DNA from: Pedobacter sp. Hv1
Lineage (GTDB): Bacteria; Bacteroidota; Bacteroidia; Sphingobacteriales; Sphingobacteriaceae
NCBI RefSeq assembly: GCF_001412215.1
Contig: NZ_LLWP01000004.1
Location: forward strand, 248,001-312,000
Direction of reading: 5' to 3'
Length of the DNA: 64,000 bases
Below, piece after piece: positions 36,389 to 45,499 of the stretch. The position numbers and the translations under genes were made by a program. The notes beneath the pieces are model-generated. The model was not told where the DNA came from, did not search any database, and saw nothing but the letters and a program-made list of their open reading frames with translations. The stretch's first letter is position 1. Each line of letters begins with the position of its first letter.

Positions 36389-36418
36389 ATCCCAAGGCAC
36401 ATTGCTTTGGGATTTTTT
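36389..36418 (+). terminator. Rho-independent terminator after the glutathione peroxidase gene
   Basis: ATCCCAAGGC and GCTTTGGGAT form the stem around a short ACATT loop, followed by seven T. It lies 22 bases past the stop codon. Confidence 0.88.
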
Positions 36419-36458
36419 TATTTTCTATCTTTAACAACACATTTTAAATCTATTCCAT

Positions 36459-37229
36459 TTGAACTTATCTCCATATTTTATTCTAGGTGCTGTATTGTTG
36501 GTAGCCTTATATTTTATCCTCCGCAAAAAGAAAGTTGTTGCTCAGGCATTAAGTGATAGTGATCGACAACTTTTAAATAACAATGTTGATTATTATGTGG
36601 AATTGACCAATTCAAAAAAACTACTATTTGAGCAAAAAATAGCTTTGTTTCTGAGCGCTGTTAAAATAGAAGGGGTGGGCCTATCCATTACACCTTTAGA
36701 TAGGTTACTGGTAGCATCTAGTGCAGTTATTCCAATATTTGGTTTTAACGATTGGCAATATAAAAACCTAAGCAATGTGGTTTTGTATCCCGATACCTTT
36801 AATAGAGATTTTCAGTTTGAGGGTGGAGAGAGAAATATTATGGGCATGGTGGGTACTGGTTATATGAATGGTCAGATGATTTTGTCGCAGTCGGCCTTGC
36901 ATCATGGTTTTTCGAAAAGCGCAGGTAAAGAAAATACAGGGATCCACGAGTTTGTACACCTTCTAGATAAATCTGATGGTGCTACTGATGGTGTACCCGA
37001 AAATTTGATTGGTCACCAATATGTACTTCCTTGGTTAAAAATGATCCATCAAGAAATAGAAAGGATTGAAGACAACAAATCAGATATCAACCCTTATGCC
37101 ATTACGAACGAGGCAGAGTTTTTTGCGGTGATATCGGAATACTTTTTCGAAAAACCAGAACTGCTCAAAGAAAAACATCCCGGTTTGTATGAACAGTTGA
37201 GCAGGATTTTTGCACAAGACCCTGCATAG
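36459..37229 (+). CDS. Zinc-dependent peptidase of the MtfA/DUF980 type
   Basis: The protein has 256 residues from a TTG start; no ATG is available, and a TATCTTTA promoter-like site lies about 25 bases upstream. The N-terminal membrane helix (SPYFILGAVLLVALYFIL) is followed by a cytosolic or periplasmic metalloprotease domain with HEFVHLLDKSDG. His163 and His167 are zinc ligands with Glu164 as the base. A further acidic ligand is probably Glu in AITNEAEFFAVISEYFFEKP. In E. coli, MtfA inactivates the sugar-regulator Mlc; the Bacteroidota substrate is unknown. Confidence 0.88.
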   Translation: MNLSPYFILGAVLLVALYFILRKKKVVAQALSDSDRQLLNNNVDYYVELTNSKKLLFEQKIALFLSAVKIEGVGLSITPLDRLLVASSAVIPIFGFNDWQYKNLSNVVLYPDTFNRDFQFEGGERNIMGMVGTGYMNGQMILSQSALHHGFSKSAGKENTGIHEFVHLLDKSDGATDGVPENLIGHQYVLPWLKMIHQEIERIEDNKSDINPYAITNEAEFFAVISEYFFEKPELLKEKHPGLYEQLSRIFAQDPA

Positions 37230-37236
37230 TTGTTTT

Positions 37237-37312
37237 GTCATTCTGAACGCAGTGAAGAATCCTTTTTGAGCAATAACTATGCAATATGATACTTCGACAG
37301 GCTCAGCATGAC
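37237..37312. repeat. REP-like inverted repeat, class B variant (GTCATTCTGAACGCAG type)
   Basis: GTCATTCTGAACGCAGTGAA on the left is the imperfect complement of GACAGGCTCAGCATGAC on the right, with inner GAAGAATC against GATACTTC. A degenerate relative lies at 45308-45386. Confidence 0.85.
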
Positions 37313-37331
37313 AAGCAAGGCTACGGTTAAG

Positions 37332-37382
37332 TTGGTCGGGATTTGTAATCTCGACCAAGATATTTTGGGATTTCTAATCCCA
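37332..37382. repeat. Two adjacent GGGATT..AATCCC hairpins
   Basis: TTGGTCGGGATT (from 37332) pairs with TAATCTCGACCAA (to 37358), and TGGGATT (37366-37372) pairs with AATCCCA (37376-37382) over a TCT loop. They lie between convergent genes and may work as a bidirectional terminator for the peptidase and mnmA, or belong to another repeat family. Confidence 0.8.
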
Positions 37383-37396
37383 CTTAAAAATTCAAC

Positions 37397-38488
37397 TTAA
37401 ATTAAGAAACCACCACCCAATAAATCATTTCCTTCGTAGAAAACTGCCGATTGACCTGGAGCAATTGCAGAAACAGAATGATCGAATACCACACGCATTT
37501 GATCTTTTTCTTGTACAATTGTACTCAACATGCCAGCATCTTTATAACGGATTTTGGTAATCACATTGTCTAAAGGCTCGTTAATGTTTTCGTATTTGAT
37601 CAAGTTAATGTTTCTAACCATGGCTTCTCTACGTTCTAGCTCATCGGCTCTGCCTAAAACAACCGTATTGCTTTCTGGTAAAATTTGAGTAACAAACATA
37701 GGCTCACCAAAAGCAACACCTAAGCCTTTACGTTGTCCAATGGTATAAAATGGGTAGCCTTTGTGCTGACCGATAATCATGCCATCACTATTGATGAAAT
37801 TTCCACCAGCAACTCTATCTTCTAAATCTTCAACTTTATGTTTTAAAAATGCTCTGTAATCGTTATCTGGAACAAAACAGATCTCATAACTTTCGCTTTT
37901 CTTAGCCAATTCTTCTTGCCCCATATCTAACGCCATTTGACGAATTTCAGATTTGGCAAAACTACCCAAAGGGAATTTGGTACGTGATAGGTTTTCTTGA
38001 GAAACACCCCAAAGCACATAAGATTGGTCTTTGTTTTCGTCTTTACCTTTAGAAATTACATAACGCCCGCTATCTTGTTGACGGATGTTTGCATAATGGC
38101 CAGTTGCAATAAATTCGCAATCTAGTTTATTGGCACGTTTCAATAAGGCTTCCCATTTGATATGGGTATTACATAAAACGCAAGGATTTGGGGTACGACC
38201 AGCCAAATATTCGTCTACAAAGTTGTCGATTACAAAATCGCCAAATTCATCTCTAATATCAAGGATATAATGAGGGAAACCATAGTTTACGGCTAAAGTA
38301 CGTGCATCGTTGATGCTGTCTAAGCTGCAACATCCAGTTTCTTTGCTGCTTCCACCAGATGTGGCATAATCCCAGGTCTTCATGGTTAGGCCAATTACCT
38401 CATAACCTTGCTCGTGCAACATTACAGCTGCAACCGAACTATCAACCCCGCCACTCATGGCCACCAAAATTCTACCGTGTTTACTCAT
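37397..38488 (-). CDS. mnmA: tRNA-specific 2-thiouridylase MnmA
   Basis: This 363-residue enzyme makes the s2U34 modification of tRNA Lys, Glu and Gln. The PP-loop is AMSGGVDSSVAAVML. Catalytic cysteines are in TPNPCVLCNTHIKW and YEICFVPDNDYRAFL. The C-terminal beta-barrel ends APGQSAVFYEGNDLLGGGFL. A TATTTTTG promoter element lies 17 bases before the start codon. Confidence 0.97.
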   Translation of the reverse strand: MSKHGRILVAMSGGVDSSVAAVMLHEQGYEVIGLTMKTWDYATSGGSSKETGCCSLDSINDARTLAVNYGFPHYILDIRDEFGDFVIDNFVDEYLAGRTPNPCVLCNTHIKWEALLKRANKLDCEFIATGHYANIRQQDSGRYVISKGKDENKDQSYVLWGVSQENLSRTKFPLGSFAKSEIRQMALDMGQEELAKKSESYEICFVPDNDYRAFLKHKVEDLEDRVAGGNFINSDGMIIGQHKGYPFYTIGQRKGLGVAFGEPMFVTQILPESNTVVLGRADELERREAMVRNINLIKYENINEPLDNVITKIRYKDAGMLSTIVQEKDQMRVVFDHSVSAIAPGQSAVFYEGNDLLGGGFLI

Positions 38489-38505
38489 TACTAAAAGTCA
38501 GGTTG

Positions 38506-38513
38506 CAAAAATA
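38506..38513 (-). promoter_or_regulatory. -7 promoter element of mnmA
   Basis: TATTTTTG on the minus strand followed by CAACC; a full TAnnTTTG match 17 bases before the ATG. Confidence 0.6.
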
Positions 38514-38565
38514 CAGGTTTTTGCTGAATTAATTGATGAAGGTAGTCTGAACAATGTAAAAAAGG

Positions 38566-39597
38566 CTACTTTATTTGTTGGCTCGATGCTCTAATCTCAA
38601 TCTGAACAGGTAAAAGAACTGTTTCGAAATCTGCTGTATCATGTTTAATTAAGGATAACAGTTGTGCAGTGGCTAAACTTCCAATTTCAAAAGAAGGTTG
38701 ATGTACTGTACTTAATGAGGGATTTAAAGCATCGGCAAGGTCGGTATTGCTAAAGCCTATTAAAGCGATATCATTAGGGATATGGTAACCTGCTTTATTT
38801 AATAAAGCTAAGCAATTGGTACTCAATAGGTCTGTGGCTGTAAAAATAGCTGTTGGTCTATCTTTTACTGCCATCAATTCATTGATGGCATTGTTCAGGT
38901 TTTCATTTAAGGCAGTGGCTGTTGGGGTATCACAAAATTTGACCAGTTCACCTTTATAAGCAATCCCCGCATCGCTTAAAGCCATTTTGTAACCTTCAAA
39001 GCGTTCTGTGGCCATGCTGAGTTTGGTATTGCTGTTGATATGGGCAATTGCCCTATGTCCATTGTTAAGGAGGTGTAAAGTGGCATCATAAGCTCCCTTA
39101 AAATTATCGGCAGCAACTTTATGTGTTTGTATCTGGTTGCTCAACCGATCAAATAGTACAATTGGTAATCCTGTTTTTTGGAGATTGATCAAATATTCAA
39201 AATCTGTGGTTTGATAGGTAGGAGAGATCAACAAACCATCAATTCCGCCAGCATACAATAAGTTTACACAAGCTTTTTCCTGCTCAAACGATTCTTTGCT
39301 TTGCATAATGATCAGTTGGTAATTGTGTGCAGTGCAGTAATGGTCAATACCATCGAGCATTTGAGCCACAAAATTGTTATCAATAGAACAAACCACTACA
39401 CCAATAGACCTGCTTTTGCCTTCCTTTAAACTTCTGGCCATGCGATTGGGCAGGTAATGATGCTCTTTTGCATAAGCCAAAACCTTTTGCTTGGTCTCAT
39501 CGCCAATCTGATAACTATCTGTTAATGCTCTAGATACCGTAGAAACAGATAAGTTCAATGCTTTTGAAATATCACGAAGCGTAATCGTTTTGTTCAT
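38566..39597 (-). CDS. LacI-family transcriptional regulator
   Basis: This 343-residue repressor-type regulator has an N-terminal HTH with hinge (TLRDISKALNLSVSTVSRALTDS) and a periplasmic-binding-protein-like sensor domain ending in FETVLLPVQIEIRASSQ. It is divergent from the GH92 gene across 177 bases containing a palindrome, so it probably senses a sugar from mannose-containing glycans and controls that enzyme (inference). A TATATTTA site about 23 bases before its start is a near match to the -7 consensus. Confidence 0.93.
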   Translation of the reverse strand: MNKTITLRDISKALNLSVSTVSRALTDSYQIGDETKQKVLAYAKEHHYLPNRMARSLKEGKSRSIGVVVCSIDNNFVAQMLDGIDHYCTAHNYQLIIMQSKESFEQEKACVNLLYAGGIDGLLISPTYQTTDFEYLINLQKTGLPIVLFDRLSNQIQTHKVAADNFKGAYDATLHLLNNGHRAIAHINSNTKLSMATERFEGYKMALSDAGIAYKGELVKFCDTPTATALNENLNNAINELMAVKDRPTAIFTATDLLSTNCLALLNKAGYHIPNDIALIGFSNTDLADALNPSLSTVHQPSFEIGSLATAQLLSLIKHDTADFETVLLPVQIEIRASSQQIK

Positions 39598-39677
39598 TAA
39601 CTAAGGAAAACTTGTAGGGCTAAATATACGTTTTTTTGCCATTTTTGATCTTTGAAAATGACTAGTTTTTGGACTTA

Positions 39678-39693
39678 ACTAAAACCATTTAGT
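39678..39693. promoter_or_regulatory. Candidate LacI-family operator
   Basis: ACTAAAACCATTTAGT is an inverted repeat (ACTAAA/TTTAGT) midway between the divergent regulator and GH92 genes, about 80 bases from each start. It lacks the central CG common to LacI operators, so the call is tentative. Confidence 0.4.
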
Positions 39694-39774
39694 AATAGTT
39701 TTTTGTCAATCTTATAGAATTCTGTTAAAATTAATACCTTAGATTTTCAATTGATCATTCCGTTAATTAAAACC

Positions 39775-42057
39775 ATGAAAAAAATCCTTTTTTATTCTCT
39801 TCTTTTCCTTTCGTTAGCTGTTAATGCCCAACAGAATCTGGTAAAATATGTAAAACCATTAATTGGTACAGAAAAAATGGGACATACTTATCCAGGAGCT
39901 ACTGTTCCATTTGGTGCAGTACAACTGAGCCCTGAAACAGACACCATTCCTTACGAAATGAATGGAAAATACAATGGTGATGTATATAAATACTGTGCAG
40001 GATATAAATATGAAGATAAATCTATTGTAGGTTTTAGCCATACGCATTTTAGCGGTACTGGACATTCAGATTTAGGCGATTTTTTGGTGATGCCAACACA
40101 GGGCAAATTGCAAATGAACCCGGGTACTGCCAATAATACCAAATCTGGTTTTCGTTCTGCCTTTTCTCATGCCAATGAGGTTGCAGAAGCAGGTTATTAC
40201 AAAGTGAAATTGGATGATGACAACATTTTAGCCGAAATGACAACTACAAATAGAGTAGGAATGCATCAATATACCTTTCCAAAATCTGACCAAAGCCATA
40301 TTATTTTAGATTTAATGGCTGGAATATATAATTATGATGATAAAACGGTCTGGACTTATGTACGTGTAGTAAATGATACCCTAGTAACTGGCTACCGTCA
40401 AACTTATGGTTGGGCCCGTACACGTACCGTCTATTTTTCGATGAGTTTCTCTAAGCCTTTTAAAAGCTACGGACAAAAGAATTATGATGCACGTCAGGCT
40501 TATCGTGGTTTCTGGGGCAAGTTTGACCAGAGTAAGAATTTTCCTGAAATTGCCGGTAGAAAGGTTAGAATGTATTTTGACTTTGATACCAATGAAGGTG
40601 AAAAGATAAAGATCAAATTTGCGCTATCACCAGTTAGTCAAGAAAATGCCCTGCAAAACATGCGTGCTGAAATTACAGGCTGGGATTTTGAAAAAGTAAA
40701 AGCGCAAGCACAAGCTACCTGGAACAAAGAACTGAACAAGATCAATATAGCTGCCTCAGAGGATGATAAGGTTAATTTTTATACAGCAATGTACCATGCT
40801 TTTATCAATCCAACTACCTATACCGATGTAAACGGACAGTACAAGGGTTTAGATCAAAATATCCATACCGCTAACGGATTTACCAATTATACTACTTTTT
40901 CTCTATGGGACACTTACAGGGCTTTACATCCATTCTTTAACATCATGCAACCTGCCCGTAACAACGACATGGTGAAATCGATGTTGGCACATTATGATCA
41001 AAGTTCGTTACACATGTTGCCCATTTGGTCGCATTATGCAAACGACAATTGGTGCATGAGCGGTTACCACAGTGTTTCTGTTATTGCCGATGCCATTATA
41101 AAAGGGGTGTACAATGGAGATGCGAATAAAGCCTTAGAGGCCTGTATTGCAACAGCCAAAAAACGCAATTACGAAGGCATAGGTTATTATATGGATTTAG
41201 GTTACATTCCAGCAGAGCGAAGTGGGGTATCGGTATCAAATACCTTAGAATATGCTTATGATGACTGGTGTATAGCACAGATTGCCAAAAAACTCAATCG
41301 CGAGGATGTGTACCAAGAGTTTATCAAACGTTCGGGCAATTGGAAAAACAATTTTGATCCAAGTATTGGTTTTATGCGTCCAAAACTGGCCGATGGTACA
41401 TTTAAAAAAGAATTTGATGTGTTGAGTACCCATGGACAAGGGTTTATTGAAGGTAACAGTTGGAATTATAGTTTCTTTGTACCACATGATCCAATGTCGC
41501 TAATGGCGCAAATGGGAGGGAAAAAAAAATTCGCTGCTCGTTTAGATACTTTGTTTAATATGCATTTACCAGATGAGTTTTTTAAAGACACAGAAGACAT
41601 TACAAGAGAGGGTATTATAGGTGGTTATGTACATGGCAATGAGCCTGCACATCATGTAGCTTATTTTTATAATTATACAGATCAACCCTATAAAACACAG
41701 GCACAAGTGCGCCATATTTTAAAAATGCAGTACAAGCCAACACCAGATGGGTTGGGGGGTAATGATGATTGTGGACAAATGAGTGCTTGGTATATGTTTT
41801 CGTCCTTAGGTTTTTACCCTGTTTCGCCAGGTGGCGACGAATATGTTTTAGGTTCGCCATCGGTAAATAATGCCAGTTTAAACTTAGAAAATGGAAAAAC
41901 ATTTACTGTGGAGGCTATTAATCAAAGCGATAAAAACGTGTATGTGCAAAAGGTATTGTTAAATGGAAAAGAACTAATAAAGCCATTTATAAAGCATGCT
42001 GATATTACCAATGGTGGTAAATTGACTTTTTACATGAGTGCCAAACCAAAAAAGTAA
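39775..42057 (+). CDS. Secreted GH92 alpha-mannosidase
   Basis: The protein has 760 residues from the ATG at 39775, which gives the signal peptide MKKILFYSLLFLSLAVNAQ; an upstream start eight codons earlier is less suitable. GH92 motifs are KPLIGTEKMGHTYPGATVPFG, EGNSWNYSF (about residue 558), GNEPAHH (about 620) and GNDDCGQMSAW (about 661). It is catalytic domain only, in contrast with the GH92 at 10694. GH92 exo-mannosidases trim alpha-mannosides of N-glycans or yeast mannan. No SusC/SusD pair is near. The divergent LacI regulator probably controls it. Confidence 0.94.
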   Translation: MKKILFYSLLFLSLAVNAQQNLVKYVKPLIGTEKMGHTYPGATVPFGAVQLSPETDTIPYEMNGKYNGDVYKYCAGYKYEDKSIVGFSHTHFSGTGHSDLGDFLVMPTQGKLQMNPGTANNTKSGFRSAFSHANEVAEAGYYKVKLDDDNILAEMTTTNRVGMHQYTFPKSDQSHIILDLMAGIYNYDDKTVWTYVRVVNDTLVTGYRQTYGWARTRTVYFSMSFSKPFKSYGQKNYDARQAYRGFWGKFDQSKNFPEIAGRKVRMYFDFDTNEGEKIKIKFALSPVSQENALQNMRAEITGWDFEKVKAQAQATWNKELNKINIAASEDDKVNFYTAMYHAFINPTTYTDVNGQYKGLDQNIHTANGFTNYTTFSLWDTYRALHPFFNIMQPARNNDMVKSMLAHYDQSSLHMLPIWSHYANDNWCMSGYHSVSVIADAIIKGVYNGDANKALEACIATAKKRNYEGIGYYMDLGYIPAERSGVSVSNTLEYAYDDWCIAQIAKKLNREDVYQEFIKRSGNWKNNFDPSIGFMRPKLADGTFKKEFDVLSTHGQGFIEGNSWNYSFFVPHDPMSLMAQMGGKKKFAARLDTLFNMHLPDEFFKDTEDITREGIIGGYVHGNEPAHHVAYFYNYTDQPYKTQAQVRHILKMQYKPTPDGLGGNDDCGQMSAWYMFSSLGFYPVSPGGDEYVLGSPSVNNASLNLENGKTFTVEAINQSDKNVYVQKVLLNGKELIKPFIKHADITNGGKLTFYMSAKPKK

Positions 42058-42143
42058 TAAATGTTGATGAATTAAAGATTTAATTTATTAGATTTGTACT
42101 ACCACATTATATTTTAATATTATATAACACATAATTTTAAGAG

Positions 42144-42168
42144 GAGCCATCAATTTGATGGCTTTTTC
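42144..42168 (+). terminator. Rho-independent terminator after the second GH92 gene
   Basis: AGCCATCAA pairs with TTGATGGCT and is followed by TTTTT. It lies about 87 bases past the stop codon. The rest of 42169-42346 shows no gene. Confidence 0.85.
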
Positions 42169-42346
42169 TGTATATATCCAAACGATCTTACTATACTTAT
42201 TCTTTATAAAGTAAGCCTTTTCTTAGTCAATTTTATTTTGCTTACAGCCAAATACATAAGCCAAGTAAATCAATTGTAGAGAACTTTCCTGCCTTTAGCT
42301 CCAATATTTTTTAGATATTTAGACTTCTAAAACTGAATTGTAAGGG

Positions 42347-44194
42347 ATGAAGATAGTTATTGCCGAGAAGCCTTCCGTTGGTCGTGAGTTAGCAAAAGTG
42401 TTTGGTGCAACAACCAGAAAAGATGGTTATATCGAAGGTAAGGGCTATTCTTTTACTTGGGCATTCGGGCATTTGCTGCAATTGGCTCCTCCACAAGAAT
42501 ATGGGTTTATTGGTTGGCGAAAACAACATTTGCCTATGTTGCCAGCTAAATTCAAACTTTCTATCCGTAAAATAAAAACCAAAGATGGCTTTGTAGAAGA
42601 TCCGGGTGTTAGAAAACAATTGGATATCATTAAAAAACTATTTGATGAAGCTACAGAGATCATTGTGGCAACGGATGCTGGGCGTGAGGGCGAACTGATT
42701 TTCAGGTACATCTATTATTTTCTGAAATGTAAAAAACCTTTTAAAAGATTGTGGATTTCTTCACAAACTGATGAAGCGATTAAAGATGGTTTTAGAAACC
42801 TTAAGCCTGGTACAGATTACGATACTTTGTTTAATTCTGCACATTGTCGTTCTGAATCAGATTGGTTGGTAGGCATGAATGCCACACAAGCGTTGAGCAT
42901 CTCTGCAGGCTCTAAAAGCGTACTTTCGTTAGGTAGGGTACAAACCCCTACATTGGCCATGATTTGTGCCCGTTACATAGAAATTAAAAACTTTGTACCA
43001 CAAACTTATTATCAGATCAGTATTCAATTGGATAAAGATGGTCAGTTGTTCAAAGCCATTTCTATTGCTAATTTTAAAACCTTAGCAGAAGCCCAAGAGC
43101 TATTCGAAAAGGTAGAAGATGTGGCTTCTGGTTTTGCAACGGGAGGTAATATTACAGCAGTAGAGGCAAAACCTAGAAAAGAACCACCTCCATTATTGCA
43201 CGATCTGAGTAGTTTGCAACAAGAAGCCAATAAACGGAACGGTTTTACGGCAGACCAGACCTTAAATTTGCTCCAGAACCTCTACGAAAGTAAATTGGTT
43301 TCTTATCCTCGTACCGGAAGTAGATATATTGGCGACGATGTTTTTGCAAATGTGCCCAACCTCATTGCAACTTTTACCACACATGCCGATTTTGGAAAAC
43401 AGGCTAGTTTTTTACAAACGGTAATGCTCAACAAAAGAAGTGTAAATGCTAAAAAAGTAACCGATCACCATGCAATTTTGCCAACTGGCGAAAAACCCTA
43501 TAATTTAAGTAAAGACCATCAAGCGGTGTACGATATGGTAGCCGGACGGATGTTGGAAGCTTTCCATCAGGAATGTGTGAAAGAGATTACCAAGATCACT
43601 ATTGAGTCGGGTTCTGTATTTATGGCCAATGGTACTGTTATTCGTTCGGCAGGTTGGCGATCGGTATTTAATGAAGTTGAAGACGATAAAAAGGATGAGG
43701 ATAATCCTGCATTGCCAAAAGTAAAAGCTGGAGAATTATTACCAATTGTAAATAAAACATTGTTAGAAAAGCAAACTAAACCTAAAGCTTTATACAATGA
43801 AGCATCCTTATTAAAAGCTTTAGAAACCTCAGGTAAAGAAATTGAGGATGAGGAACTTCGCTATGCCATGAAAGATAGTGGTTTAGGTACACCGGCCACA
43901 CGTGCTGCAATTATAGAAACCTTGTTAACTAGAGAATATATTGTCCGCGAAAAGCGTAACCTAGTACCCACCACAAAAGGTTTGGCAGTTTATGAAGTGG
44001 TAAAGGATAAAAAAATTGCACAGGCAGAATTAACCGGGCAATGGGAGAAACGTTTAGAGGAGATCCGTTCTGGTGCCTCGGTAACCGACTTTAAGACGGA
44101 AATTGCCGATTATACTAAAACCATTACGCAAGAGCTTTTAGCTGATGGTATAGGCTTGTCGGCCCAATTAGAAGCTGCTCCAACTACTGCATAG
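42347..44194 (+). CDS. topB: DNA topoisomerase III (type IA)
   Basis: This 615-residue decatenase has a Toprim domain with MKIVIAEKPSVGRELAKVFG and ATDAGREGELIFRYIYY. The active-site Tyr320 lies in LVSYPRTGSRYIG, and AMKDSGLGTPATRAAIIETL marks domain I/III. There is no zinc-finger tail after residue 590, so it is shorter than E. coli TopB. TopB resolves precatenanes and RecQ-linked recombination intermediates; a recQ gene ends at 1109, but far away. It appears to be transcribed alone. Confidence 0.95.
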   Translation: MKIVIAEKPSVGRELAKVFGATTRKDGYIEGKGYSFTWAFGHLLQLAPPQEYGFIGWRKQHLPMLPAKFKLSIRKIKTKDGFVEDPGVRKQLDIIKKLFDEATEIIVATDAGREGELIFRYIYYFLKCKKPFKRLWISSQTDEAIKDGFRNLKPGTDYDTLFNSAHCRSESDWLVGMNATQALSISAGSKSVLSLGRVQTPTLAMICARYIEIKNFVPQTYYQISIQLDKDGQLFKAISIANFKTLAEAQELFEKVEDVASGFATGGNITAVEAKPRKEPPPLLHDLSSLQQEANKRNGFTADQTLNLLQNLYESKLVSYPRTGSRYIGDDVFANVPNLIATFTTHADFGKQASFLQTVMLNKRSVNAKKVTDHHAILPTGEKPYNLSKDHQAVYDMVAGRMLEAFHQECVKEITKITIESGSVFMANGTVIRSAGWRSVFNEVEDDKKDEDNPALPKVKAGELLPIVNKTLLEKQTKPKALYNEASLLKALETSGKEIEDEELRYAMKDSGLGTPATRAAIIETLLTREYIVREKRNLVPTTKGLAVYEVVKDKKIAQAELTGQWEKRLEEIRSGASVTDFKTEIADYTKTITQELLADGIGLSAQLEAAPTTA

Positions 44195-44260
44195 TGCTGT
44201 CTATGTAAATTGGCTATGACGATTGGGCAAATCAATTAGAGTTTGCTAAATTGCCTTGAA

Positions 44261-45292
44261 ATGAATCGCAAATATTTTTTATCCTCGCTGCTGCCCGCTT
44301 CACTACTTTTAAACTCGTTAAGTAGCAAGGCAGCTGTTGTTACTGCTTTGGTTAACGAACCTAAAAGAATAAAAATTCCAGCTTATTTATCACCTGGAGA
44401 TAGCATTGGGATCACTTGTCCGGCAGGTTACATTACGCAAGCTGAAATAGATCCTTCTGTACTCCAAATGAAAAGTTGGGGCTTTAATGTGGTGATAGGT
44501 AAAACAGTTGGTGCCAGAGATTTTACTTTTGGTGGTACAGATCAAGAACGCTTAGCCGATTTGCAACAAATGTTGGATGATCCAACTATCAAAGCCATTA
44601 TGTGTGCCCGTGGGGGTTACGGAGCGATTAGAATTATAGATCAATTAGATTTTAGTGCCTATAAGGCTGCACCCAAATGGTTGATCGGTTTTAGCGACAT
44701 TACCATTTTACATTGCCATATCAACAGCAATTATCAGGTAGCCACTATCCATTCTAAAATGTGCAATAGCTTTCCGTCTGATTGGAATTTGGCAGAACCG
44801 ATACAAATAGAAACCATTAACTCTATCCAGAAGGCGTTAAAGGGAGAGCCAATGAAATATAGTGCTGTTTACAATGCCAGCAATAGAATAGGAAAAGCCA
44901 AAGGAGAATTGATTGGAGGTAATTTAAGGTGTATTGAGAACTTGGCAGGAAGTAAATCTGAGATTGAAACAGATGGTAAGATTCTTTTTGTAGAAGATAC
45001 CGGCGAATATTTATACAGTATTGATAGGATGTTCTATAACCTGAAAAGAAGCGGTAAACTAGCTAAATTAAAAGGTTTGATTATTGGAGGCTTTAAAGTG
45101 AAAGCTGATGATGAAGGGGATGGCTTTGGACGAACATTGGTACAGATTGTAATGGATAAAGTTCAAGAGTACAATTACCCTGTTTGTTTTGATTTCCCGG
45201 TAGGGCACCAAAGAGCAAATTTCGCGTTAAAATGTGGTGTTAAACATGTGTTGGAAGTTACTGCAGAAGGAAGTAAACTAGAAGAAGCTTAA
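44261..45292 (+). CDS. Muramoyltetrapeptide LD-carboxypeptidase (S66 family)
   Basis: The protein has 343 residues from the ATG at 44261; a TTG six codons upstream is less likely. The leader MNRKYFLSSLLPASLLLNSLSSKAA suggests export. S66 features are GDSIGITCPAGYI, CARGGYGAIRIID, the nucleophile Ser in LIGFSDITILHC, Glu in VEDTGEYLYSIDR and His in FPVGHQRANFALKCGV, so the Ser-Glu-His set is intact. It removes the terminal D-Ala from muropeptide tetrapeptides during wall recycling. An exported form is unusual next to the cytosolic E. coli enzyme but common in Bacteroidota. Confidence 0.92.
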   Translation: MNRKYFLSSLLPASLLLNSLSSKAAVVTALVNEPKRIKIPAYLSPGDSIGITCPAGYITQAEIDPSVLQMKSWGFNVVIGKTVGARDFTFGGTDQERLADLQQMLDDPTIKAIMCARGGYGAIRIIDQLDFSAYKAAPKWLIGFSDITILHCHINSNYQVATIHSKMCNSFPSDWNLAEPIQIETINSIQKALKGEPMKYSAVYNASNRIGKAKGELIGGNLRCIENLAGSKSEIETDGKILFVEDTGEYLYSIDRMFYNLKRSGKLAKLKGLIIGGFKVKADDEGDGFGRTLVQIVMDKVQEYNYPVCFDFPVGHQRANFALKCGVKHVLEVTAEGSKLEEA

Positions 45293-45307
45293 TTTTAGAG
45301 CTTGCTA

Positions 45308-45386
45308 TCCTGACGTAAGAAGAATCTTTTTATTCGGGATGCTTCGATACTTCGGTAAACTCAGTATGAACTAAGCTCAGCATGAC
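45308..45386. repeat. Degenerate class B REP-like element
   Basis: It shares GATACTTCGG, CTCAGTATGA and CTCAGCATGACA with the element at 37237-37312, but carries a small internal duplication (ACTCAGTATGAAC / GCTCAGCATGAC) and a decayed left arm. It lies in the 207-base gap between convergent genes, which holds nothing else recognisable. Confidence 0.7.
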
Positions 45387-45499
45387 AGCTTTTGGAGCTA
45401 ATATCACCTATGTGTTCTATGTTTCTATGTGGTCAGCTAAGCCTAGTATGATAACTCTAGGAGTTTAGTAGTTAATAGGACAAAAATATGTTGTATAAC

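Noticed and set aside
44243..44260. Upstream TTG start for the LD-carboxypeptidase
   Set aside because: It adds six residues before a good leader starting at the ATG at 44261.
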